Below are positions 1-6,185 of a stretch of 11,663 nucleotides of DNA, in pieces. The stretch's first letter is position 1. Every line of letters starts with the position of its first letter. The notes beneath the pieces were generated by a model. The model had not been told where the DNA came from and did not search any database. It saw only the letters and a program-made list of their open reading frames with translations. The position numbers were made by a program, and so were the translations under genes. Source of the DNA: CAZEAN01 sp964510225 (lineage in GTDB: Bacteria; Planctomycetota; Planctomycetia; Isosphaerales; Isosphaeraceae). The stretch spans positions 1-11,663 of the forward strand of contig CAZEAN010000164.1 in the NCBI GenBank assembly GCA_964510225.1, in the 5' to 3' direction.

Positions 1-1217
1 TCGGCCGCGTTGTTCGTCGGCTCGACGCCATCGACGCGCGTAAAGGTCCAGAGGCGTAGCAGCTCTCCGCAAGTCGTCGCCGTCTTCGGGCAGGCGCACC
101 CCACCCCCCGGCCCAGGCTCGTACGGACCATCGGCCGCAACCATGCTACGGTCTGGAGGAACGTCGACCGCCGATTGGTGCCGTCGCGGACCTTGTGCCA
201 GGACTCGAACAACTTGTCCGACTGCCAGAGCAACTCTCCCCCGACCTCGGCGCCCTCCCCATCGCGATCGATCATCGCCTGGAAATCGCGGCGGAGGTGA
301 GCCCAGCAGATTTGTCTCGACCCGAGTACGATCCACCCGTACCCGGGAAAGCGATCACTGATGACGATCGGATTGGGCTGCTCGCCGAGAAGGTCTCGGG
401 CCACCGCACCGGCCCGGGAACGGACGATGCGGAAGACAATCCCCAGGCTGGTCACCACCACCCAGAGCCACGCCTTGCACCCGTTCTCCCGCCAGCCCGT
501 CTCGTCGATGTTGGCCGCGTCGGCCGTCTTCACCTGCTCGGCCAACTCGGCCACCGGTTGCTCGAGCACCTCGGCCGTGATCCGCTCCAGCTTGGCGATC
601 ATGCCCACGGAGATGGTCAGGCCCAGCAGGTCGGAGCACAACTGAGTGACCTGCCGCTTGCTCAGCCGGTATGTCCCCGAGAGGACGCTGAGGGCCGCGT
701 GCAGCCGGGGGCCAAAGGCCGTACGCGGCACCCCGTCAGGCAACCCCCCGCAAGTTAGGGTGTTGCAGTGTGGGCAGGCCAACCGATGGAGCCGATACTC
801 ATGGATCTCTGGCTCGACGGGGGGCAACTCGGCGACCTGATGCCGCAGGGGCTCGACGTCCTCACCAGACAGGGCGTGCCCGCACCGCCGGCATTGGGCG
901 GGCTTGCATTCGGTGACCGAAGCAACGCGTTGGGGTGGGACCAAAGCTCTCGACTACCGGGGATGGCCCTGCTGTGCGCCCCGCCGTTTCTTCGACGGTG
1001 GCTTGGGGGGCTTCCGCTTCACGGCGATCGGGTCGGTCGATGGGGGCCTGGAGCTGTTGGTTGAGTTCTGATCGAGGCGTGCCTGGAGATCCTGGAGCTG
1101 TTGCCTGAGCTCGGCGACCTGCCGCTCCAAGGCGTCGATGACGGCCGGCACGATAGCGCGTGCCTCGTCTGAGAAGCTGTCCCAGATGTGTTGTGGTATG
1201 GAGGTCGGCCTGTTCAT
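1..1217 (-). pseudogene. IS66-family transposase (TnpC), partial, with one internal stop
   Basis: DDE transposase of the IS66 family, read leftwards from an ATG at 1215-1217 and cut by the window edge. Seen in one frame: a coiled N-terminal segment (ERQVAELRQQLQDLQARL), the family motif NSTNSSRPPSTDP, a basic proline-rich linker, a zinc-ribbon-like pair CRRCGHAL and CPHCN, the first catalytic Asp in NIDETGW (about 492-512), a second Asp in VISDRFPGY, and GVEPTNNAA at the edge. The catalytic Glu expected straight after NNAA falls on the cut codon, whose two visible bases (GA) fit Glu. A single in-frame TAG at 954-956 separates GHPR from SRALVPP; the same frame is open on both sides. This is a nonsense change, not a frameshift, so the copy is probably inactive unless the stop is read through. 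No TnpA or TnpB partner is visible. G+C is visibly higher than in the genes to the right. Confidence 0.9.
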
Positions 1218-1285
1218 GCAACCGTTATAATCAACTGGCCGCGAGCAAGCAATTCGGGCTGTGAACGGGTGCTCCGTGATGTACT
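1..1285 (-). mobile_element. IS66-family insertion sequence, partial; one end inside the window
   Basis: The transposase defines the element. Its transposase-proximal end must lie between the start codon at 1217 and about 1290, because beyond that the minus strand again reads as an unrelated protein (SnoaL-like, ending around ...WTDQGEYIT). The exact terminal inverted repeat cannot be fixed, since the other end is outside the window and no target duplication can be compared. The end coordinate is therefore an estimate. Confidence 0.6.
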
Positions 1286-1418
1286 CACCCTGATCTGTCC
1301 AGAGTGCAATTGCAGCTTCTGCATCTCCAGACTCCGTAGCCTCTACGAGGGCCGCCATCACGGAGGCTATCGCTGTTCAATCCTCTTGACGATCAGCAGA
1401 TTCTTGTTTGTCTTGCAT
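1270..1418 (-). pseudogene. SnoaL/NTF2-like (SgcJ/EcaC type) small protein, N-terminal remnant
   Basis: Reading leftwards from ATG 1416-1418, a GAGG Shine-Dalgarno (1427-1430) sits 8 nt before the start. The frame gives MQDKQESADRQED, a TGA stop at 1377-1379, then without a frame change TAIASVMAALVEAT and ESGDAEAAIALWTDQGEYIT. The pattern of a helix followed by SGDAEA-[AL]-LWT-D-GEY is characteristic of the first helices of NTF2-fold SnoaL-like proteins, which usually run about 130-160 residues. Here the similarity stops at about 1285, where the IS66 element begins, so the rest of the gene is missing or lies beyond the IS. The gene is doubly broken: a nonsense codon plus the insertion. It lies 190 bp downstream of the GntH-like gene on the same strand and may once have been cotranscribed with it. 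The family call comes from a short stretch and is moderate. Confidence 0.5.
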
Positions 1419-1605
1419 GAACGGTGCCTCACTCAAAGGCAAACCGATCATGCCGAGTCTGAAGGAGAGCAGTGTAACGCAGCTCATAGAAGTATTACTC
1501 TCGATTGAATAAAAATGAGTCTGTATTGTCTGAGAGTGATGGCGGTTGAAGGCCACAGAACGGATCAGGGCCACGTTCCTTGCAGGATACATGGCCCTTG
1601 CGGCG
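1419..1605. other. Gene-free spacer between SnoaL remnant and hydrolase 1
   Basis: I see no convincing coding sequence here. The minus frame is open upstream of the SnoaL start (to about 1592), but its sequence does not resemble a known protein and the better start with a ribosome site is at 1418. The right part holds the hairpin listed separately. Confidence 0.4.
1567..1598 (-). terminator. Possible terminator hairpin after GntH-like gene 1
   Basis: The inverted repeat AGGGCCA (1567-1573) / TGGCCCT (1592-1598) encloses a second small hairpin, TCCT-TGC-AGGA (1577-1587). It starts 8 bp past the stop of the minus-strand hydrolase. No T-run follows on the minus strand, so its role as an intrinsic terminator is inferred from position only. 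Confidence 0.35.
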
Positions 1606-2886
1606 TCAATCCAGATTGTTCTTTGCCTTGAAATCGCGGATCAGTGGATCCAGCACGTCACTGACGTCGAAGCGTCCCTCGTCAATTTCCTTGGAGAACG
1701 GAGTCTTCAGGTCTGCGTCCGGATCATCAGGTGGTGTCGGAGATTTCGCTGGCCAGGCTTCCTCGTCAACGATGACTTGGCGAAGTTGGATGTCATCCTT
1801 GGTGACGTTCCAGACTAAGAGGTCCGTCGCCATACTCAGGGGGCCGTCGTACGTTTGCCGGATTCCCTCGTAAACGGCATAGCGAACATCGTAGTCGTTA
1901 AAGAAATGGTAGGCGATTGCCATCCGCGGCTCGACCTCAGTCATCATCTTCCCGAATGCTGCGGGAACACAGTGGACCCCGGTGGCAACGTTGAGTGCAG
2001 CCTGGGCACTAAAGCCGTACTTGTCCATCAGGAGCGGCGGCGTCATGAAGCATTCGTGGATTGCGACATCGGCATCCTTCGCGTACTTGACCCACCACTT
2101 GTTGGGTTCTGTATCACCGCCAAAGACAAACTTGAGTCCGTTCCATTCTAGGCCGTAACTCACCGAACCGTCGAGGCAATGAATAGCAGGCCAGGCCCGG
2201 ATGGTTACTTCGTTTTCATCATAGATGACACCGTTTTCGTCCCTATAATCGAACTCGTAGACCTCGAGATTCCCACCACGCGTGGGGATCACACCAAGGC
2301 GACCGGTGTAGTCCCAGTTGTAGGCTTCCTTGAGATTGTCAACGAAGTACTTGGTTCCTAGTTCAGGCTTGTCACCACTCGGCCCCCAGATCTTGAGTGC
2401 CCCATGTCGACCTCCGGTCCAGCCGCCGACCCACAACGCGTCGAGGTCACCAACGTGATCTGCGTGTAAGTGGCTAACGAAGACCTTATCGAGGAAGTCG
2501 TAGGGGATGTTCAGGCTGCCCAGATTTGCCGACGAACCGGTGCCAATATCAAAGATGAACTTGTCGCCGTTGCCGAGTTCCACGAGCCAGCAGGTGGCGG
2601 CCTGCGATCGGCGCTGCGCCGGCATACCAGTACCGCAGGCGATGATCCGCATCTCGTTCGGTCCGAGTTCCTCGGTACCAGGGAAGTACATATCCCGGGG
2701 GTTGACTGCCCCGATCGCCGCCTGTTGCTCGACCTCGGTCCGGTCGACCGTCGCGGAGTTGGCTGGGTCCAGCGGTGCGGCTTTCGTCTCGGACACCGAA
2801 GAACCGCGCGCTGCGAGGTATCCCAATACGAAACCTACGCCCAGGATTGCAGCTACACCCAGGCGAGTTGTTGATCGGCGTGCCAT
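1606..2886 (-). CDS. GntH-like MBL-fold metallo-hydrolase 1, exported or membrane-anchored
   Basis: A 426-residue metallo-beta-lactamase-fold enzyme of the type NCBI names GntH (guanitoxin cluster MBL hydrolase); the substrate is unknown here. Residues about 9-26 form a hydrophobic N-terminal signal or anchor after MARR, then a low-complexity linker to about 60, so the catalytic domain should act outside the cytoplasm. Metal ligands visible: HLHADH (H139, H141, D143, H144), D258 in FGGDT, H327 in AYHFF; further conserved histidines are H236 (AIH), H277 (IHECF) and H305. The ACGTGMP motif near 84-90 and FDIGTG near 112-117 are typical of the fold's first strands. The start at 2884-2886 is chosen because AAGGAAA lies about 10 nt upstream and a signal segment follows; an in-frame ATG at 2952 would add 22 residues that spoil the signal. 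It is paralogous to 4175-5488. It is divergent from an AraC-family gene, which is its likely regulator. Confidence 0.88.
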   Translation of the reverse strand: MARRSTTRLGVAAILGVGFVLGYLAARGSSVSETKAAPLDPANSATVDRTEVEQQAAIGAVNPRDMYFPGTEELGPNEMRIIACGTGMPAQRRSQAATCWLVELGNGDKFIFDIGTGSSANLGSLNIPYDFLDKVFVSHLHADHVGDLDALWVGGWTGGRHGALKIWGPSGDKPELGTKYFVDNLKEAYNWDYTGRLGVIPTRGGNLEVYEFDYRDENGVIYDENEVTIRAWPAIHCLDGSVSYGLEWNGLKFVFGGDTEPNKWWVKYAKDADVAIHECFMTPPLLMDKYGFSAQAALNVATGVHCVPAAFGKMMTEVEPRMAIAYHFFNDYDVRYAVYEGIRQTYDGPLSMATDLLVWNVTKDDIQLRQVIVDEEAWPAKSPTPPDDPDADLKTPFSKEIDEGRFDVSDVLDPLIRDFKAKNNLD

Positions 2887-2911
2887 AGCCAGTTTCCTTT
2901 CGAGTTGGAGA

Positions 2912-2931
2912 ATCGAGGAGGTTTCCTCGAT
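2912..2931. promoter_or_regulatory. Perfect 8-bp inverted repeat upstream of GntH-like gene 1
   Basis: ATCGAGGA-GGTT-TCCTCGAT is a perfect 8+4+8 palindrome, 26-45 bp before the hydrolase start codon, in the 105-bp spacer between the hydrolase and the AraC-family gene. It could be a regulator-binding site or an mRNA hairpin in the hydrolase leader. AraC-family sites are usually direct repeats, so a different binder or an RNA role is also possible. Confidence 0.45.
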
Positions 2932-2951
2932 CATTTCACGACCGTGGTCCA

Positions 2952-2980
2952 TTGACAGACCGAAGAGTGCGAACTAGGAT
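2952..2980 (+). promoter_or_regulatory. Sigma70-like promoter of the AraC-family gene
   Basis: TTGACA (2952-2957), a 17-bp spacer and TAGGAT (2975-2980) fit a housekeeping promoter closely. Transcription would begin near 2987, only about 5 nt before the ATG at 2992. This would make that ATG nearly leaderless and raises the chance that translation starts at ATG 3061. Confidence 0.5.
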
Positions 2981-2991
2981 AACACCTTGAT

Positions 2992-4047
2992 ATGACGAGA
3001 GTATCCGAAAAACGCATAATCTATCCAGATCGCGCAACTTTCTCGGGAATTTCGAACAAGATGCCCCCCCCACTGGCGGCGTTTCCAATCGTCTCGACAA
3101 ACGATGTCGAGAAAGCGCAATCCATCCTGTCGCACGAGATGGCGTCTCTGTCCTTTCGACGAGTCCACGACCGAGACCACTTTCAGTTGATAATGAACGG
3201 TGCCCATCTCGGCAAAACCATGGTCGGTTACAACCGATTCGGTGTGGAGACAGAGATCGATGGGGGGCAAATCGAGGAGGCGGTCATCTTCTCGATCTGC
3301 ATCGGTACACCAACGATTGTCGAACTCGATGGCGTACCAAACGCTCCCAATCTTGGGTCTATTGTCTCTCCACCTCGACACCTCAGGGTTCATCGCAAGC
3401 CCGAGAGTGAAATCCTCATCCTGAGAACCTCGATCCATGCGATTGAAGAGCGGTTTCAAGAAGTGATGGGTTGGCCCATCACCCATCCGATTCGCTTCGA
3501 AAAGTCTGTCGATCTCACTAGTGGTCTCGGAGCTGAGGTGAAGCGGCTTGTGCATTTCGTGGTTGATCAAGCAAACCGAGAAGGCTCGGCACTGGAACAT
3601 CCGCTCCTGCGTACTAGTCTCGACGATTTGCTGACCAGCGCGATGTTGTCACTGCCCAGCAACGTGAGCGAATCGATAGTGACCTGTCGCGGAGTGCAAC
3701 CCGTTCCCGGGATCCTTCGTCGAGCAGAAGAATACTTGGAGGCGAACGCGGCTGAACCCATTAGTATTTCCGACGTTGTCGAGGTTTGTGGCTGCAGTAG
3801 AAGAGCGCTCTTCCTCGCGTTCCGGCGCTACAGGGACTGCACACCCATGGAGTTCCTCTCCTACTGCAGACTTGGACTGGCACGATTGGCGCTCCAAGCT
3901 CCGGCCCCAGGAGATTCAGTGGCATCGATCGCCTACGCGTGCGGTTTCCTCCATCGTGGTCGATTCTCTCAGCGTTACCTGCAGAGGTTTGGAGAGAGTC
4001 CCTCCGAAACCCTCCGCAGGTCCAGGCCTAACAACTTTCATGCGTGA
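2992..4047 (+). CDS. AraC-family transcriptional regulator
   Basis: A cytoplasmic DNA-binding regulator of 351 residues from ATG 2992, or 328 residues from ATG 3061. The N-terminal part (about 45-215) resembles the AraC_binding_2 sensor domain: FRRVHD-RDHFQL, then GKTMVGYNRFG, and later a HPLLRTSLDDLL segment. The C-terminal 110 residues are a canonical AraC/XylS double helix-turn-helix: the first recognition region about 257-280 (ISDVVEVCGCSRRALFLAFRRY), the second about 308-332 (SVASIAYACGFLHRGRFSQ), ending RFGESPSETLR. It is divergent from GntH-like gene 1 with a 105-bp shared spacer, so control of that gene is likely but not shown. ATG 2992 is reported as the longest start; the promoter at 2952-2980 and the weakly conserved first 23 residues argue for 3061, which has GGGA 12 nt upstream. 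The effector is unknown. Confidence 0.9.
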   Translation: MTRVSEKRIIYPDRATFSGISNKMPPPLAAFPIVSTNDVEKAQSILSHEMASLSFRRVHDRDHFQLIMNGAHLGKTMVGYNRFGVETEIDGGQIEEAVIFSICIGTPTIVELDGVPNAPNLGSIVSPPRHLRVHRKPESEILILRTSIHAIEERFQEVMGWPITHPIRFEKSVDLTSGLGAEVKRLVHFVVDQANREGSALEHPLLRTSLDDLLTSAMLSLPSNVSESIVTCRGVQPVPGILRRAEEYLEANAAEPISISDVVEVCGCSRRALFLAFRRYRDCTPMEFLSYCRLGLARLALQAPAPGDSVASIAYACGFLHRGRFSQRYLQRFGESPSETLRRSRPNNFHA

Positions 4048-4071
4048 CTCGGCGACTTAGCACGATTCCTA

Positions 4072-4127
4072 CCCAGTCGGTCATACCGAAGTGAGCGGTG
4101 GTAAGCCGTCGCTCACTGGGCGTTCGG
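4072..4127. terminator. Hairpin cluster between convergent genes, likely bidirectional terminator
   Basis: In the 127-bp convergent spacer, GTGAGCG (4091-4097) pairs with CGCTCAC (4110-4116), and the stem can extend inward by two G-U and two G-C pairs to an 11-bp stem with loop TAAG. Alternative pairings exist: CCCAGT (4072-4077) with ACTGGG (4115-4120), and CCGAA (4086-4090) with TTCGG (4123-4127). No T-run follows, so the role is inferred from position between two gene ends. Confidence 0.5.
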
Positions 4128-4174
4128 ATTGAACCCCTACACTCATCGACTGGTGCACCTTCGCCCTTCTGAGA

Positions 4175-5488
4175 TTACTCAGGGGGCTGGATGTTACTGC
4201 CGTATCGTCGATTGATGTCTGCGTAGATCTTCTCCACCACCTCACTGTAAGGAACCCGACCGCCCCGGATGAACTCAGAGAATCCAATCTTCTGACTAGG
4301 ATCGGCTGGGAGCTTCTCCGTGACGGAGGGCTGTGGCCAAATATCCTCGTCGATCGCTGCCTTTCGAACGCGGATGTCATCCTTGGTCACGTTGTAGACC
4401 ATGTAATCGGTCGCTAGCGAGAACGGACCATCGTAGGTCTTCCGGACTTGGTCCTCGATGGCGGGAACCGTATCGTAATCGGTGAATACGTGGTACCCAA
4501 CTGCCATCCGTGGCTTAATCTCGCTCATCACCTTCCCAAACTGGGCGGGTGATGTATGTACTTGCGTTCCTACATTCAATGCGTCGGATGGTGGCCACTT
4601 CTGCTTTTGAATCAGTACTTCCGGTGGGGCAAAGCACTCGTGGATCGCTAGGTCGCAGTCTTTAGTGTGTTCCAGCCACCACTTGTTCGGAAATGTGTCG
4701 CTGCTGAAAGCAAATTTCAGGCCGTTCCACTCAAGGATGAAGCTGACCGGCCCATCGATCGCGTGGATGGCCGGGATCGTGCGGATCTGAGCGCCGTTCT
4801 CGTCGTAGATGACCTGGTTGACTTTCCTGTAGTCAAACTCGTTGACCTCCAACCGCTGGCCGCGCGTGTTCACGTTCCCCTTGCGGGACGCGGTGTCCCA
4901 AGCAAACATCTTCTCCATCTGCTCGCAGGCATACTTGGTTCCCAGCTCCGGTGAGTCGCCACTAGGCCCCCAAACCCTCAATGGTCGCTGACGATTTCCA
5001 ATCACACCACCGATCCAGAGGTCGCCGAGATCCCCGAAGTGGTCGGAATGGAGGTGGCCAATGAAGACCTTATCGAGATAGTCATAGGGGATCTTCATTG
5101 CCGAGATCCGTTCGGCCGAACCGCTACCGATGTCGAATAAGAGCTTATCGCCATTCCCAAGCTCAACCAGCCAGCAGGCAGCGGCCTGTTTCGGTCGAGC
5201 GTTGGGCATTCCCGTACCACAAGCGATGACACGCATCTCATCGGGTGCCAAGTCCTCTGTGCCCGGATAATAGACATCTCGATTGGTCAGAGCTTTGACT
5301 GGAGAGAAAGCCGGCTGAGTGGTCTCGTCCCCGGTCGAAGAAGCAGCGCCCTGCTCGGAGCCGGAAGGATCGGGCATGGCCGCTGCGTTGGTCGACCTGG
5401 TCTCGCTGCTTATGACAATGGTGCCCAGAGCAAAGCCCAGCCCGATCAGACACAGAACAGAGAGAGGAGTGAGAAATCTGGGATGCAT
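4175..5488 (-). CDS. GntH-like MBL-fold metallo-hydrolase 2, exported or membrane-anchored
   Basis: A 437-residue paralogue of the hydrolase at 1606-2886, similar along its whole length: YYPGTEDL, ACGTGMP, WLVELGNGDK, WGPSGD-PELGTKY, FPNKWW, AIHECF and YNVTKDDI recur in order. The MBL metal motif is HLHSDH (H145, H147, D149, H150), with D264 in FSSDT and H333 in GYHVF; H242, H283 and H311 are conserved between the two copies. Residues about 8-27 form a hydrophobic signal or anchor, followed by an Ala/Ser/Thr-rich linker to about 60, so the enzyme should act in the periplasm or on the cell surface. The start at 5486-5488 has a weak GAAAGA ribosome site. It is divergent from tetR across a 133-bp spacer with two operator-like sites. 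The substrate is unknown; the family belongs to the guanitoxin-cluster GntH group by name only. Confidence 0.88.
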   Translation of the reverse strand: MHPRFLTPLSVLCLIGLGFALGTIVISSETRSTNAAAMPDPSGSEQGAASSTGDETTQPAFSPVKALTNRDVYYPGTEDLAPDEMRVIACGTGMPNARPKQAAACWLVELGNGDKLLFDIGSGSAERISAMKIPYDYLDKVFIGHLHSDHFGDLGDLWIGGVIGNRQRPLRVWGPSGDSPELGTKYACEQMEKMFAWDTASRKGNVNTRGQRLEVNEFDYRKVNQVIYDENGAQIRTIPAIHAIDGPVSFILEWNGLKFAFSSDTFPNKWWLEHTKDCDLAIHECFAPPEVLIQKQKWPPSDALNVGTQVHTSPAQFGKVMSEIKPRMAVGYHVFTDYDTVPAIEDQVRKTYDGPFSLATDYMVYNVTKDDIRVRKAAIDEDIWPQPSVTEKLPADPSQKIGFSEFIRGGRVPYSEVVEKIYADINRRYGSNIQPPE

Positions 5489-5532
5489 GATGCCATCTTT
5501 CGAATCTGATTCGCAGAAACTGAGAACTGGGT

Positions 5533-5561
5533 TTGAGGAAGTGAAATTCTCCCGCTAAAAT
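5533..5561 (+). promoter_or_regulatory. Sigma70-like promoter of the tetR-transporter operon
   Basis: TTGAGG (5533-5538), exactly 17 bp, then TAAAAT (5556-5561). The predicted transcription start near 5568 falls inside the first operator-like repeat (5561-5581), which is the usual layout for repression by blocking polymerase. Confidence 0.55.
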
Positions 5562-5581
5562 CAGTACGGTGCCGTATGGAA
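5561..5581. promoter_or_regulatory. Operator-like repeat 1 (putative TetR site)
   Basis: A 21-bp site TCAGTACGGTGCCGTATGGA plus A. Its core TACGG-TG-CCGTA is a palindrome with 5-bp arms, the common form of TetR/AcrR operators. It overlaps the end of the predicted -10 box and the transcription start. A second copy lies 30 bp downstream with only three differences. Confidence 0.6.
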
Positions 5582-5590
5582 CAGGCGGAG

Positions 5591-5611
5591 TCAATACGCT
5601 ACCGTATGGAA
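5591..5611. promoter_or_regulatory. Operator-like repeat 2 (putative TetR site)
   Basis: TCAATACGCTACCGTATGGA plus A, matching repeat 1 at 18 of 21 positions. Its core ATACG-CTAC-CGTAT has 5-bp palindromic arms. The centre-to-centre distance of 30 bp is close to three helical turns, so two dimers could bind the same face. It ends 10 bp before the tetR start codon, over the ribosome-binding region. Confidence 0.6.
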
Positions 5612-5621
5612 AGAGAGTTTC

Positions 5622-6185
5622 TTGACATCCACTTCCACCAAAAAGAACCCTCTCAGTCGTGAGGCGTGGCTAAATCTCTCTCTCGAAGTTCTTCGGAATG
5701 AGGGAATCCAGGGGGTGCGCATCGAGCGCCTTGCCCGTGACCTCGGTGTTACGAAGGGGAGTTTCTACTGGCTCTTCAAGGATCGCGAAGATCTTTGGAA
5801 GAGCCTCTTGAATTACTGGGACGATCGGTTCACCGGAGTGGTCGTCAAGAATCGTGCGCTTATCGAATCTGGACCTTCCGAGGGACTCTTCGCACTGATC
5901 AAACAAGTGCTCGAAGACGGACTAGATCAATACGAAGTCGCGATGAGGGCCTGGGCTGATCACGACTCGACTGTAGAGGTGAGAGTCCGCGAAGTGTACA
6001 GTAAGCGAACAGATTTCGTGAGAAGTTTCTTCAATCGCCTCGGTTTTCGAGGGGATGACGCAGAAGCGAGAACACGCCTTCTGCTCAGCCATCTGAGCTG
6101 GGCACCTAGTATGTATCCGGATGAACCCATGACGAATCGTCTCAAACTGCTCAAGCATCAACTCAAGTTGTTGACGAGGCCCTAA
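5622..6185 (+). CDS. TetR/AcrR-family transcriptional regulator
   Basis: A 187-residue regulator, usual TetR length. The N-terminal helix-turn-helix is at about 33-52 (RIERLARDLGVTKGSFYWLF), followed by KDREDLWKSLLNYW, the standard linker into helix 4. The C-terminal ligand and dimer domain (about 60-187) shows no family-specific signature, so its inducer cannot be told. The start is TTG at 5622, preceded by GGAAAGAGAG; no ATG or GTG is available in frame near the N-terminus, and an upstream stop lies at 5556-5558. The gene ends TAATG, its stop sharing one base with the next start, so translation is coupled to the 599-residue protein. As first gene of the transporter operon, with two palindromic sites just upstream, it is probably an autorepressor that also controls the transporter and possibly the divergent hydrolase. 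Confidence 0.9.
   Translation: MTSTSTKKNPLSREAWLNLSLEVLRNEGIQGVRIERLARDLGVTKGSFYWLFKDREDLWKSLLNYWDDRFTGVVVKNRALIESGPSEGLFALIKQVLEDGLDQYEVAMRAWADHDSTVEVRVREVYSKRTDFVRSFFNRLGFRGDDAEARTRLLLSHLSWAPSMYPDEPMTNRLKLLKHQLKLLTRP

Noticed and set aside
195..758. A 187-codon plus-strand open frame
   Set aside because: It is antisense to the continuous IS66 transposase frame with all its conserved motifs; high G+C produces long chance frames.
862..1221. A 119-codon minus-strand frame suggesting a frameshift in the transposase
   Set aside because: The transposase motifs on both sides of position 954 lie in one frame and only a TAG interrupts it; the 862-1221 frame is an out-of-frame shadow.
1225..1231. 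TATAAT on the plus strand near the IS end as an outward promoter
   Set aside because: No acceptable -35 hexamer lies 16-18 bp upstream, and no plus-strand gene follows.
2974..3600. A 208-codon minus-strand open frame
   Set aside because: It is antisense to the AraC-family gene, which has clear sensor and double helix-turn-helix motifs; the antisense product resembles nothing.
1606..5488. A guanitoxin biosynthesis cluster, suggested by two GntH-like hydrolases
   Set aside because: No other guanitoxin-pathway gene (arginine hydroxylase, PLP enzymes, methyltransferase, kinase) is in the window; the neighbours are regulators and a transporter, and the GntH family is wider than the toxin pathway.
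5489..5621. A Zur or Fur box controlling the metal operon
   Set aside because: The palindromes found do not resemble the AT-rich Zur or Fur consensus; they fit TetR-type operators with a TACGG/CCGTA core.
5622..5650. TTGACA at the tetR start read as a -35 box
   Set aside because: No -10-like hexamer follows at 16-18 bp, and the TTG fits as start codon with a purine-rich ribosome site; a better promoter lies at 5533-5561.
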